DNA from: Pasteurellaceae bacterium
Lineage (GTDB): Bacteria; Pseudomonadota; Gammaproteobacteria; Enterobacterales; Pasteurellaceae
Reading direction: 5' to 3'
DNA length: 64,000 nt
NCBI GenBank assembly: GCA_030528525.1
Contig: JAUMYT010000009.1
Span: forward strand, 40,545-104,544
The notes under the pieces were generated by a model. That model was not told where the DNA came from and searched no databases. It worked only from the letters and a program-made list of their open reading frames with translations. Positions 1 to 8,262 of the stretch are shown in pieces. A program made the translations under genes and the position numbers. Position 1 is the stretch's first letter, and the number at the start of each line of letters is the position of its first letter.

Positions 1-1
1 T

Positions 2-1243
2 TGGGCAAATAAAGCCGCAGAATTAGGAGAAGAAGAGGCAAAAACGCTCTTGGATATTATTAATGAAGCAGAAAACCCATTTAAGCCTTATCCAACACTA
101 AAAGCCTTGCAAACTGCCGCCCAAAAAGGCAACGCAGAAGCTCAATTCTTATTAGCAAATTTTTATATTGAGGGAAAACATCTCAAAAAAGATCCCAAAA
201 AAGCATTTCAACTACTCCAAAAAGCCGCTAAACAAAATGTCATAGAAGCCTTCGATAAACTAGGCTTGCTTTATATGAATGGCTTCGGTGTCAAGAAAAA
301 TACCATCAAAGCTAGAGAATGGTTTCAGAAAGCAGCATTAAAAGGTAATGCTCAAGGACAGCATCATCTTGCTTCCATTTATTTAGAAGGGATTGGGGTA
401 AAGATTAATAAAAACAAAGCATTAGATTGGTTTAAAAAAGCTGCCGAACAGAATTTCGCTCCTGCTCAACTTGAATTAGCAAAACTTTATCTCATCACAG
501 AAGAGATTAAACAAGATATTGATGCGGGTATCTATTGGCTGACCAAAAGTGCGGAGCAAAAAGAGCCTGATGCGATCAAATGGCTTGGTGATATCTATTT
601 TTATGGTATAGAACAGAAAAAAAATAATGACTTAGCCAAGAAATGGTTAAAACAGCTTTCCCCTCAGGATCAACAAGCGGTAGCAAAACTGATAATGATT
701 GCAATTGCTGAGCAGAATTATGATGAGGCATTTGAGCAACTCACTCCTTTACTTGAAACAAATTTGGTGCATAAGCCAAATAACCAAGCACAATTAAGAG
801 AATTTGTGCAACAGCATTTTCTACGCTGGCTAGAGAAACCAGCACACCAAGAGCAATATCACTGGATGTTGGGCGAACTTTACTGGCTGTGGGATGATCT
901 AAACAAAGCTATTTACCATTACACCAAAGCAGCAGAACAGGGCTACGACATCGCCCATTATCATTTGGTTATTATCTACTCAATGGTAAATCCAACGCAC
1001 AAGGTGAATACCGATAAAATCTTTTTTCACTTAGAAAAAGCGGCACAAGCCAACATCGTAGAAGCACAATTAACGTTAGCACAGATTTATGCTGAAGGCA
1101 GTACAATATTCTCAATAAAAAGAAACGATAAGCTTGCATTAAAATGGGCAAAAGCGGCTGTTCAACAAGGTTTTTTACCTGCTGTGGAGCTACAAAAGAC
1201 ACTACAAGAGAAAGTTAAAAATAAGAAAAAACCGCTTAGTTGA
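2..1243 (+). CDS. Sel1-repeat (TPR-like) protein, 5' end outside window
   Basis: The reading frame is open from base 2 to the stop at 1243, so the gene starts upstream of the window; the TTG at 50 is only an internal codon. The protein is a string of about 36-residue Sel1-like repeats, visible as successive units of the type A-x2-L-(x)8-G-(x)10-A-x3-W-(x)2-A-A: for example units containing LANFYIEGKHLKKD, LGLLYMNGFGVKKN and LASIYLEGIGVKIN, then a second group near the C-terminus (LAQIYAEGS). Sel1 repeats are alpha-helical scaffolds for protein-protein contacts. No signal peptide can be judged because the N-terminus is missing. The uptake-signal core ACAAGCGGT lies inside it at 673. Specific partner or role is unknown; Sel1 proteins often sit beside effector or stress genes, but the neighbours here do not say. 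Confidence 0.85.
   Translation, partial: WANKAAELGEEEAKTLLDIINEAENPFKPYPTLKALQTAAQKGNAEAQFLLANFYIEGKHLKKDPKKAFQLLQKAAKQNVIEAFDKLGLLYMNGFGVKKNTIKAREWFQKAALKGNAQGQHHLASIYLEGIGVKINKNKALDWFKKAAEQNFAPAQLELAKLYLITEEIKQDIDAGIYWLTKSAEQKEPDAIKWLGDIYFYGIEQKKNNDLAKKWLKQLSPQDQQAVAKLIMIAIAEQNYDEAFEQLTPLLETNLVHKPNNQAQLREFVQQHFLRWLEKPAHQEQYHWMLGELYWLWDDLNKAIYHYTKAAEQGYDIAHYHLVIIYSMVNPTHKVNTDKIFFHLEKAAQANIVEAQLTLAQIYAEGSTIFSIKRNDKLALKWAKAAVQQGFLPAVELQKTLQEKVKNKKKPLS
673..681 (+). repeat. ACAAGCGGT uptake-signal core (Apl type)
   Basis: Exact 9-mer of the Actinobacillus pleuropneumoniae-type DNA uptake signal, inside the Sel1-repeat gene. Other exact copies are at 8927, 10149, 10877, 15659(-), 28645, 29749(-) and 37037(-). 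Copies with G as first base are at 1335, 14163, 29819, 31303, 31840(-) and 61520(-). Confidence 0.7.
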
Positions 1244-1284
1244 TTTACACTAAACTGTCGTAATGCAATGCGATTGGTTTGAAT

Positions 1285-1500
1285 AATGGGCCAATGGAAA
1301 GTTTCTTTGGGCAATGAAAACGAATGCTATTTTGGCAAGCGGTTTAAAACTTTCGTCGAACTGGAAACAAAGGATTCACGAGTAATAGGTGCTACTACAA
1401 TGAGTGTATTCAGATAAAGTTAAAAGGGCTGAGTTCTGTACGATACACCTACAGAGCTCAGTCCTCAAATTAAATCCAGTCAACTTTTTGGGACAAACCA
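1285..1500 (+). pseudogene. IS3-family transposase (orfB) C-terminal remnant
   Basis: There is no intact gene in 1244-1530, but a three-frame reading shows a decayed IS3-family integrase C-terminus. From 1285 the frame reads NGPMESFFG, then a stop. A shifted frame from 1322 reads ECYFGKRFKTFVELE. The first frame resumes about 1390 as YYNECIQIKLKGLSSVRYTYRAQ and ends at a TAA near 1456. This matches the family signature NxxMESFFG...YYNxxRI..KLKGLSP. The DNA after the stop (AATCCAGTCAACTTTTTGGG, to about 1495) resembles the usual tail next to an IS3 right end. Frameshifts and stops make it non-functional; no left end or orfA is visible. Identification to family is by eye only. Confidence 0.7.
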
Positions 1501-1530
1501 CTATGGATTCTCTTTATACTGATAACTATT

Positions 1531-1941
1531 TTATTTCACCAACTTCAAATGCGATTTGCGTTTTGGTTTTGGCTTAGTTTGCTCATCCGACGCTTTCTGA
1601 AGTCTAGCCAAATATGCGGTTTCTTCGTAATAAGGTTCTGCTTGAAACATCACACCATCACTGGTCTCTCGAGCATAAATTGCTTCAGCTGCACCAAAGG
1701 GAATATAAATGTCTCGTAACATACCTTGAAAACGGGCATTAAACGCAATACCTTCATCATTCACCACATACTGCCCAATGGAACGCGGTGCGATATTCAA
1801 AATAATTTTACCATCTCGCACAAACTCTAACGGAACATCTACACCCGCATAGGTTGCATTAACCAGTAAATACGGCGTAAAATCATTATCCGTCAACCAA
1901 TGATAATATGCATGATACAAATAGGGGCGTAAGGGTTTCAT
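1531..1941 (-). CDS. sspB: Stringent starvation protein B, ClpXP adaptor
   Basis: SspB binds SsrA-tagged polypeptides and some other substrates and tethers them to the ClpX N-domain for degradation by ClpXP. The 136-residue protein has the compact beta-sheet substrate-binding domain (MKPLRPYLYHAYYHWL at the N-terminus, then the conserved RDGKIILNIAPRSIGQ and FNARFQG segments) and a lysine-rich, flexible C-terminal tail. The tail ends in a short hydrophobic stretch (LKLVK), the position of the ClpX-binding peptide in the family. Its ATG overlaps the stop of sspA by one base (TAATG), so the two are translationally coupled, the usual arrangement. No oddities. Confidence 0.95.
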   Translation of the reverse strand: MKPLRPYLYHAYYHWLTDNDFTPYLLVNATYAGVDVPLEFVRDGKIILNIAPRSIGQYVVNDEGIAFNARFQGMLRDIYIPFGAAEAIYARETSDGVMFQAEPYYEETAYLARLQKASDEQTKPKPKRKSHLKLVK

Positions 1942-2582
1942 TAGTCTTTGTCATCCATTAAATGTTTTGGGGAGATTCCACCAACGGATTGGACAAAGCT
2001 ATCTCGCTTAAATACTCGTCCCATATAAGCTTTCACTGCAGCACTTCCTTTCCCCGTAAATTCTAGCCCTAGGCTACTTAGTCGCCATAATAACGGTGCA
2101 ACATAGCAATCCACCAAACTAAAATCATCGCTAAGAAAATATTGTGAGTCCGCAAATACTGACCCCAATGCTAAGATTTCATCACGCAATTGTTTCAATG
2201 CTTTTGTGGCTTCAGGTGACGTAGGATCACGGTCAATGATGTCCATTAAGGAATACCAATCATGTTGAATACGGTGCATATTCAAGCGACACTGTGCTCT
2301 TAGCACGGGATAAACGGGCATTAATGGCGGATGGGGAAAACGCTCATCAAGATACTCCATAATAATGCGTGCATTAGAGAGCACGAGATCACGATCGACT
2401 AACGTTGGGATCGTGCCACGAGGATTCAACTCGATTAAGTCTTCCGAAATGACATTGGGGTCAATATTTTCAATCTCATATGCGACACCTTTTTCAGCTA
2501 ATACAATTCGTACTTGGTGGCTATAAATATCAGTTTTGTGAGAAAAAAGTGTTGGCACTGAACGTTTATTTGCACTCGTCAT
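1941..2582 (-). CDS. sspA: Stringent starvation protein A (GST-fold, RNA polymerase-associated)
   Basis: SspA binds RNA polymerase holoenzyme and modulates transcription during starvation and acid stress; in related bacteria it affects H-NS levels and virulence genes. The 213-residue protein has the glutathione-S-transferase fold: an N-terminal thioredoxin-like half (TLFSHKTDIYSHQVRIVLAEK, then NPRGTIPTLVDRDLVLSNARIIMEYLDERFPHPPL) and an all-helical C-terminal half. The residues of the PHP surface motif involved in RNA polymerase contact are in the FPHPPLMPVYP segment. First gene of the sspA-sspB operon on the minus strand; the start is ATG at 2582 preceded by a GAGAG-type ribosome site. Typical length. 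Confidence 0.96.
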   Translation of the reverse strand: MTSANKRSVPTLFSHKTDIYSHQVRIVLAEKGVAYEIENIDPNVISEDLIELNPRGTIPTLVDRDLVLSNARIIMEYLDERFPHPPLMPVYPVLRAQCRLNMHRIQHDWYSLMDIIDRDPTSPEATKALKQLRDEILALGSVFADSQYFLSDDFSLVDCYVAPLLWRLSSLGLEFTGKGSAAVKAYMGRVFKRDSFVQSVGGISPKHLMDDKD

Positions 2583-2691
2583 TGCTCTCTCCCTATTTAA
2601 TATTAACTGTAAAATTATCGGTAAATTCTAACATAAAGGCTTTTACGATGAACAGCCTTATTTTTTATAAAGGTATTAGCAAATAAACCTT

Positions 2692-2720
2692 TTGACGACA
2701 TATAAGAAAAGGGCTAGGAT
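2692..2720 (+). promoter_or_regulatory. sigma-70 promoter of tmaR
   Basis: TTGACG at 2692-2697 and TAGGAT at 2715-2720 are separated by exactly 17 bases. An AGGGAG ribosome site follows just before the tmaR ATG at 2754. The leader would be about 25-30 bases. Confidence 0.6.
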
Positions 2721-2753
2721 CAGAGAATATGATAAAACTTTAAAGGGAGTCCT

Positions 2754-3077
2754 ATGGAAAACAAAACACAATCTTTCCAAGATATGCTGGATTATGTGCA
2801 TCTTTATCGCTTAAAGAACAAACTATTACGTGAAACAGCGGATAATGATCGGAAAATTCGTGATAATCAAAAACGAATTTTATTATTAGACAACTTGAGC
2901 GATTATATTACTGATACGATGTCTATTCAGGAAATTCGTGCCATTATTGCAACAATGCGTGATGACTACGAAAACCGCGTCGATGAATATATGATCCGCA
3001 ATGCAGAACTCTCTAAAGAACGTCGCGGTATCCGGCAAAAAATGGCGGAACACGCCCATAAAAAATCCTCAAAATAA
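2754..3077 (+). CDS. tmaR: PTS regulator TmaR (YeeX family)
   Basis: TmaR is a small coiled-coil protein that in E. coli assembles at the cell pole and sequesters enzyme I of the sugar phosphotransferase system. The 107-residue sequence carries the family hallmarks: [18 protein letters not shown] at the N-terminus, the strongly conserved [16 protein letters not shown] block at about residues 38-53, and the charged helix ending [14 protein letters not shown]. It is predicted to be almost wholly helical with no signal or membrane segment. It stands alone with its own promoter and a strong hairpin terminator, convergent with tsaB. Confidence 0.93.
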   Translation: MENKTQSFQDMLDYVHLYRLKNKLLRETADNDRKIRDNQKRILLLDNLSDYITDTMSIQEIRAIIATMRDDYENRVDEYMIRNAELSKERRGIRQKMAEHAHKKSSK

Positions 3078-3084
3078 CGAAACA

Positions 3085-3108
3085 AATGCCTCGTCAAAAC
3101 GAGGCATT
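3085..3108. terminator. Hairpin terminator between tmaR and tsaB
   Basis: Perfect 10-bp stem AATGCCTCGT / ACGAGGCATT with a CAAA loop, in a convergent gap. T-rich sequence lies on the tmaR side (TTTCCTTTTT a few bases on) and, less strongly, on the opposite strand, so it may serve both genes. Confidence 0.75.
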
Positions 3109-3126
3109 CATGTTGTGATTTCCTTT

Positions 3127-3816
3127 TTATTGCTTATTTGGCAATTTCTGCCAAGTGACTTCATTACGAAGATAGACTGGCTCAATCGCCATTGCCGATT
3201 GAGTGTTACCTTGTTGTAGTGCTACTTCCGCCAAAGGCAACATAAAGCGAGCTGAAGGCAACGTGATATCACTCACAACAAGGGGGGGAGAAAATGGTGC
3301 AAATTGCAAATATGCTGCCCAACCTGTGCCAACCACTATCGGATTGCGATCCGTTTGAATTTGTTCGATAGCCTTTTCCGGTGAACAAACCTGCTCTGCT
3401 ACGACTATTTGCCAACCTTGTTCATCTCGTCGATATTGGGCGAAATAGACCTCACTCATTCGAGCGTCAATCAATGCCACGACTTCCGTTTGTTGATACT
3501 GTTGATAAGCAGCTTCTGCCATTGCCATCAAATTGGATACGGGGATCACAGGCAATCCTGCTCCCATTGCTAAGCCTTGTGCAACGCCTACGCCCACTCT
3601 TACGCCCGTAAAACTCCCAGGTCCTCTCCCAAAAGCAAGGGCATCAACCTGTTGAAGAGAAATACCCGCTTGTGTCAATAATTCATCGACCATTGGCAAA
3701 ATACGTTGAGTATGTGTACGGGGGCTAAGTTCATCTAAAAAGGTCGTTTTACCTTGATGCTGTAACGCCACTGAACACGCTTCTGTGGCGGTATCTAACA
3801 CTAAAATGGTTTTCAT
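3127..3816 (-). CDS. tsaB: tRNA threonylcarbamoyladenosine biosynthesis protein TsaB
   Basis: TsaB is the partner that stabilises TsaD and, with TsaE and TsaC, installs t6A37 on ANN-decoding tRNAs. The 229-residue protein starts with the ASKHA-fold strand ILVLDTATEACSVAL, then THTQRILPMVDELL and the conserved GRGPGSFTGVRVG loop. The start chosen is ATG at 3816; a GTG three codons upstream (3825) is possible. In the C-terminal third, the residues YLQFAPFSPPLVV are encoded by a copy of the dispersed CAAGGGGG...GCAAA motif (3278-3310), with a run of seven G in the coding strand's complement. The gene sits between tmaR and aroG, transcribed with aroG on the minus strand 36 bases downstream. Confidence 0.95.
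   Translation of the reverse strand: MKTILVLDTATEACSVALQHQGKTTFLDELSPRTHTQRILPMVDELLTQAGISLQQVDALAFGRGPGSFTGVRVGVGVAQGLAMGAGLPVIPVSNLMAMAEAAYQQYQQTEVVALIDARMSEVYFAQYRRDEQGWQIVVAEQVCSPEKAIEQIQTDRNPIVVGTGWAAYLQFAPFSPPLVVSDITLPSARFMLPLAEVALQQGNTQSAMAIEPVYLRNEVTWQKLPNKQ
3278..3310 (+). repeat. CAAGGGGG/TTTGCAAA motif copy 1 (inside tsaB)
   Basis: ACAAGGGGGGGAGAAAA followed by TGGTGCAAATTGCAAA. It lies in frame within the C-terminal part of tsaB. The TTTGCAAA end is slightly degenerate (AATTGCAAA). Confidence 0.7.
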
Positions 3817-3855
3817 ATACTTCACAAAATTTCCGTAAATGGGTGTTAATCCATC

Positions 3856-4920
3856 CTAAATCTGACGGCGCTGCTTCACCGCATTTGCCAATTGGAATAA
3901 GACTTTTTGGCTGTCTTCCCAACCGATACAAGCATCGGTGATGCTTTGTCCATAAGTTAAGGCTTTGCCGTCCACTAAATCTTGACGACCTTCAACTAAA
4001 TGGCTCTCAATCATTACCCCTGATATAAAATGCGAACCTGAAGCGATTTGCTGACAAACATCGTCACATACAGTAAGTTGTCGTTTGAATTGTTTTTGGC
4101 TATTGGCATGGCTGAAGTCAATCATCACGTGGGGACGGCGACCTGATTGCTCAATATCCGCACAAACCTTCGCCACTGATTGTGCATCATAGTTAGTTGC
4201 GCTGTCGCCACCACGCAAAATGATGTGGCAATCAGGATTTCCTTTGGTCGACACAATCGCTGAATGCCCAAATTTTGTGACAGACAGAAAATGATGCGGT
4301 GCTTCTGCCGCACCAATCGCATCTAGTGCAATTTTTACACTGCCATTTGTGGCATTTTTGAAACCCACTGCACAAGAAAGCCCCGAGGCAAGTTCTCTGT
4401 GGACTTGTGATTCTGTCGTTCTTGCCCCAATGGCTCCCCAGCTCATAAAATCGGCAAGATATTGTGGGGTGATCATGTCCAAAAATTCACCCGCCGTTGG
4501 TACGGTTAAATCATTGATGTCAGATAACACTTTGCGTGCAATGCGTAGTCCATCATTTAATGCGAAGGTTTCATTCAGATAGGGGTCGTTAATCAAGCCT
4601 TTCCAGCCCACGGTCGTGCGTGGTTTTTCAAAGTAAACACGCATGACGACTTCAAGGTATTGATTAATTTCCGGGTTTTCCCGTACAGATTGAATTCGTT
4701 TAGCATACTCTAGTGCCGCAATAGGATCGTGAATTGAGCAAGGCCCGATGACCACCAACAGGCGATCATCTTTACCGTGTAAAATATTATGTACCGCTTG
4801 GCGGGTGTTTGCTACAGTTTGTGCCGCAATGTCGCTGGCAGGAAAGCGCTCCAACAATGCCACGGGGGGCAAAAGTTCCTCAATATGATTGATACGGATA
4901 TCGTCGTTTTTATAGCTCAT
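3856..4920 (-). CDS. aroG: 3-deoxy-7-phosphoheptulonate synthase (DAHP synthase, AroG class)
   Basis: Condenses phosphoenolpyruvate and erythrose-4-phosphate to DAHP, the first step of the shikimate pathway. The 354-residue protein is collinear with E. coli AroG: NDDIRINHIEELLPPVALLE at the N-terminus, VVIGPCSIHDPIAALEYA, the catalytic-site RVYFEKPRTTVGWKGLINDP, GARTTESQVHRELASGLSC, and the metal-ligand regions CHIILRGG and MIDFSHANSQKQ. The start was set at the ATG at 4920, which begins like other family members (MSYKNDD) and has a GAG ribosome site. An ATG 15 codons further up (4965) is in frame but unsupported. I call AroG rather than AroF or AroH by overall resemblance; which amino acid inhibits it cannot be read with certainty. 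Confidence 0.93.
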   Translation of the reverse strand: MSYKNDDIRINHIEELLPPVALLERFPASDIAAQTVANTRQAVHNILHGKDDRLLVVIGPCSIHDPIAALEYAKRIQSVRENPEINQYLEVVMRVYFEKPRTTVGWKGLINDPYLNETFALNDGLRIARKVLSDINDLTVPTAGEFLDMITPQYLADFMSWGAIGARTTESQVHRELASGLSCAVGFKNATNGSVKIALDAIGAAEAPHHFLSVTKFGHSAIVSTKGNPDCHIILRGGDSATNYDAQSVAKVCADIEQSGRRPHVMIDFSHANSQKQFKRQLTVCDDVCQQIASGSHFISGVMIESHLVEGRQDLVDGKALTYGQSITDACIGWEDSQKVLFQLANAVKQRRQI

Positions 4921-5057
4921 TGTGTATCTCGTTGAAATAGTGAAAGTCCTTTTACTAATAGCCAAACTGCTATCCTTAAAACGTTGGTTAAACTAGACGA
5001 ATCAAACGGATTTGTCAAAAGTTTGTTCATTACCGATATGATTTGTGTCCCCTTCAG

Positions 5058-5091
5058 TTTTGCAAAAAGTCATCCGTTCTCCCCCCCTTGT
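5058..5091 (-). repeat. CAAGGGGG/TTTGCAAA motif copy 2 (aroG-ftsK gap)
   Basis: TTTTGCAAAAAGTCATCC then GTTCTCCCCCCCTTGT on the plus strand. It is a full-length single copy 17 bases beyond the ftsK stop, placed like a 3' element. Confidence 0.8.
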
Positions 5092-5107
5092 GTGTAGGGT
5101 GTTTGGC

Positions 5108-7642
5108 TTATCTCGCTAGGACTTCGCGCTTGCCGCGACCATCTGGTGCAGAGACAATACCTTGCTCTTCCAGTTGGTCGATAATTCGTGCAGCACGGTT
5201 AAAACCAAGGGAAAAACGGCGTTGAATGCCACTGATCGATGTTACATTGCTCTCAATGATATATTGGGAAATTTCATCAAATAGCGGGTCAAGATCTGTG
5301 CCCTGCCCTTTTTCATTACTGTCTACTTCATCTGCTGCAGATTCGACAATACTGTCAATGTAGCTTGGTTTACCTCGTGCTCGCCAGTTATCTGCAACCC
5401 GTTGCACATCATCATCGGTCATAAAGGCACCGTGCACACGGATAATTTCTGGGCTGCCTGCTCCTGAATAGAGCATATCGCCCCGTCCCAGCAGCGTTTC
5501 TGCTCCGCCTTTATCCAAGATGGTACGAGAGTCGATTTGACTTGCCACAGTAAAGGCAATGCGGCTTGGAATATTGGCTTTGATGACACCAGTAATCACA
5601 TCAGTAGACGGACGTTGTGTAGCTAAAATCAAGTGAATACCAACTGCGCGGGCTTTCTGAGCAATTCGCATAATATGATCTTCTACCTGTTTTCCCGCTG
5701 ACATCATTAAATCGGCAAATTCATCCACAATCAGCACAATATAGGTCATTTTTTCCAGTGGTGGTGGCAAGGCGTCCATGGTATCACCAGGTCGCCAGAG
5801 AGGGTTTGGAATCGGTAAGCCCATTTCTGCTGCTTGGCGAATTTTATCGTTATAGCCCTCAATGTTGCGGACACTCAAACTGCTAACTAATAGATAACGA
5901 CGTTCCATCTCTTCCACCGCCCAACGCAAAGCGTTCTCGGCTTTTTTCATATCGGTCACCACTGGCGTGAGTAGATGCGGAATGTCATTATAAATCGACA
6001 GTTCGACCACTTTAGGATCAATCATAATAAACCGCACTTGCTCAGGGGTCATTTTAAACAGCAGGCTTAATATCATCGTATTTACACCGACCGATTTTCC
6101 GCCCCCCGTTTGCCCCGCCACGAGCAAATGTGGCATCTTCGCCATATCCACCACCACGGGTTCCCCACTAATACTTTTGCCTAACGCCATGGGCAAAATC
6201 GCTTTACTGTTGCGGAAAGCCTCACTCTCTAGCACCTCTCTCAACCATACGGTTTCACGCTGACGATTTGGCGTTTCAATCCCCATGAACGGCTTTCCGG
6301 GCACAACATCTGTAATACGAATTGCTTTAAAAATCAAAGCTCGGGCTAAATCACTGTCTAAACTCGAAATCTTGCTTGCTTTTACTCCCGCCGCTGGCTG
6401 AATTTCATAACGTGTAACAACGGGTCCTTCTAACACCGCTTCTACTGTCGCTTTCACGCCAAAGTTTGCCAGTTCTTGTTCAATTCTCGCTGACGTTTCT
6501 CTAATTTCTTGGTCACTGATTTTCTGCCCTTGCGGTGGCATTTGTGTGAGTAGATCAAGCGTTGGCAATGGTGTTGTTGGTTTTTCGAGCACTTTCTGTT
6601 TTTGTAGCAAAGGGTGAATTAAACTCTCGCCATAACTGGCTGGATAACCTACTGAAGGTGTCGATGTGCTCTTTTGTGCTTCTGCCACTAACTGTTGCCT
6701 TTCTCCTACAAACTGAGGAGATTCATCTGCTTCAGGTAAGATGACCTTTGCATTTTCGCCTTTTTTCTCCCCCCCTTGTATCATATCAGGCTGCTCATCT
6801 ACCAAAGGATTCAGCGTTACCTTAGGCAACATTACATCCCCCCCCTCGCTAGACGTTTCTAGCGTGATAGATGTATTTTCTATGTTCGTATTCGGCAAGG
6901 TTGTTGAGAATGCCGTCGTATTTAATCGCGTAATTTTAGGGCGAGGGAAATGGCTTACATCCGTCAATTCTACTGTCATATTATTCTCTTCTTCTCGTCC
7001 ATCAGACTGTGGCAAGCTATTTACTTCTATTTCTGACACATTTTCTAGTGTCATCTGTGCAACCGACTGCGTGGCCGTACGCTCTGGATGTGCCGTAGTC
7101 CAGTGGTATAGCCCACTGATTAACTGAATTACTGTTTGCCCTGAGCAAAAATAAAAGCCAATCACGGTGAGCAACATGGCAAACAGCAATACACCAATTT
7201 GCCCAAAACGCTCAGATACCTCTTGATTAAATATCTCCCCTACAAATCCTCCCGATAAATAACTGTCTGAATTTGAAAAAAACACCGTTGCCAATGCCGA
7301 GATACCTAACAGCCAGGCTGTAAAACTGACACACCATAATAATGCTGTTCGAATGCCAATCTGCTCTGCTCTGCCCGTTAGCAATAAATAAAAAGAGGAC
7401 AAAATGAGGGAACAAGGCACAAACACAGCACCATATCCCCACATCGCCATCAATAGGTCAATCAACCAAGCCCCAAATGAGCCACTTTTGTTCATCACTT
7501 GCTCACTCATGCTGCTTGCGACCGACCAACTATTATCTAACGGGCTATAACTGACCCATGCTAAGAGCAAATAAAGCCCAAATACACTTATCCCCCCCCA
7601 CCCTAATCTTATTAGGCTATTCTTTCCGTGTAACTGTTTCAT
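5108..7642 (-). CDS. ftsK: DNA translocase FtsK
   Basis: FtsK anchors at the septum and pumps chromosome termini toward dif for XerCD resolution. The 844-residue protein has four N-terminal membrane segments (about residues 10-175), a short variable linker (about 190-340) and a RecA-type motor. The motor carries Walker A at GQTGGGKSVGVN and Walker B at IVLIVDEFADLMM, and is followed by the winged-helix gamma domain (DPLFDEISQYIIESNV to the end) that reads KOPS. The linker is much shorter than in E. coli (1329 residues in total there). It contains a copy of the dispersed motif, giving QGGEKKGENAK. Three long G/C runs are present: C8 at 7592-7599, C8 at 6838-6845 and C7 at 6769-6775. The ATG at 7642 overlaps the lrp stop by one base, so the order lrp-ftsK is coupled as in E. 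coli. A GTG one codon earlier is possible. Confidence 0.96.
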   Translation of the reverse strand: MKQLHGKNSLIRLGWGGISVFGLYLLLAWVSYSPLDNSWSVASSMSEQVMNKSGSFGAWLIDLLMAMWGYGAVFVPCSLILSSFYLLLTGRAEQIGIRTALLWCVSFTAWLLGISALATVFFSNSDSYLSGGFVGEIFNQEVSERFGQIGVLLFAMLLTVIGFYFCSGQTVIQLISGLYHWTTAHPERTATQSVAQMTLENVSEIEVNSLPQSDGREEENNMTVELTDVSHFPRPKITRLNTTAFSTTLPNTNIENTSITLETSSEGGDVMLPKVTLNPLVDEQPDMIQGGEKKGENAKVILPEADESPQFVGERQQLVAEAQKSTSTPSVGYPASYGESLIHPLLQKQKVLEKPTTPLPTLDLLTQMPPQGQKISDQEIRETSARIEQELANFGVKATVEAVLEGPVVTRYEIQPAAGVKASKISSLDSDLARALIFKAIRITDVVPGKPFMGIETPNRQRETVWLREVLESEAFRNSKAILPMALGKSISGEPVVVDMAKMPHLLVAGQTGGGKSVGVNTMILSLLFKMTPEQVRFIMIDPKVVELSIYNDIPHLLTPVVTDMKKAENALRWAVEEMERRYLLVSSLSVRNIEGYNDKIRQAAEMGLPIPNPLWRPGDTMDALPPPLEKMTYIVLIVDEFADLMMSAGKQVEDHIMRIAQKARAVGIHLILATQRPSTDVITGVIKANIPSRIAFTVASQIDSRTILDKGGAETLLGRGDMLYSGAGSPEIIRVHGAFMTDDDVQRVADNWRARGKPSYIDSIVESAADEVDSNEKGQGTDLDPLFDEISQYIIESNVTSISGIQRRFSLGFNRAARIIDQLEEQGIVSAPDGRGKREVLAR
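6747..6779 (-). repeat. CAAGGGGG/TTTGCAAA motif copy 3 (inside ftsK linker)
   Basis: TTTGCATTTTCGCC then TTTTTTCTCCCCCCCTTGT. It is read by FtsK as QGGEKKGENAK in the non-conserved linker, where such a sequence would be tolerated. Confidence 0.75.
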
Positions 7643-8136
7643 CACACTGAGCCCTTATTTAACTGCAAATAGTTAGTTTGTTTGACCTCTTCCATCACTA
7701 CATACGTTCGGGTGTCATTCACACCGGGTAAACGCAACAAGGTCGTGCCAAGCAATTTACGGTAAGCCGCCATATCTGCTACACGAGTCTTTAACAGATA
7801 GTCAAAATCACCTGAAACCAAATGACATTCTTGAATCTCATCTAGCTGTTGGACTGCCTGATTAAATGCCTCAAAAACATCTGGCTTTCCTCGCACCAGG
7901 GTAATTTCTACAATCACCAATAAGGGAGCTTCCAATAGTTCTGGGTTCAACAATGCACGATAGCCCATAATCACATTTTGCTTCTCAAGACGTTTCACCC
8001 GTTCTAAACAAGGGGTTGGTGATAATCCCACTCGCTTAGATAGCTCAATATTTGACATCTTCCCATTACGTTGCAATTCATTCAAAATGCGGTAATCAAT
8101 CGTATCAAGTGCCTTATTAAGTTTTTTATATTCCAT
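7642..8136 (-). CDS. lrp: Leucine-responsive regulatory protein
   Basis: Lrp is a global, leucine-sensing, nucleoid-type transcription factor for amino acid and transport genes. The 164-residue protein matches E. coli Lrp along its length: N-terminal helix-turn-helix (DYRILNELQRNGKMSNIELS, then VGLSPTPCLERVKRLE) and C-terminal RAM effector domain (VEITLVRGKPDVFEAFN, QECHLVSGDFDYLLKTRV, LPGVNDTRTYVVMEEVK). Upstream gene of ftsK, sharing one base with it. An AAAGG ribosome site lies just before the ATG. No oddities. Confidence 0.96.
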   Translation of the reverse strand: MEYKKLNKALDTIDYRILNELQRNGKMSNIELSKRVGLSPTPCLERVKRLEKQNVIMGYRALLNPELLEAPLLVIVEITLVRGKPDVFEAFNQAVQQLDEIQECHLVSGDFDYLLKTRVADMAAYRKLLGTTLLRLPGVNDTRTYVVMEEVKQTNYLQLNKGSV

Positions 8137-8262
8137 ATCAATACCTTTTTCAGTCGTTTATTCTAAAGACATTTCAATTTTCTATTCTAGTCAGTGGGTG
8201 CTATTTGTCTAAATGCCGAGCGAACATTCACATCAATGCCATATTCTACCTTTGCCTTCTAA

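Noticed and set aside
4985..5005. Possible TrpR operator upstream of aroG (GTTAAACTAG)
   Set aside because: Only one half resembles the trp operator and there is no symmetry; too weak to list.
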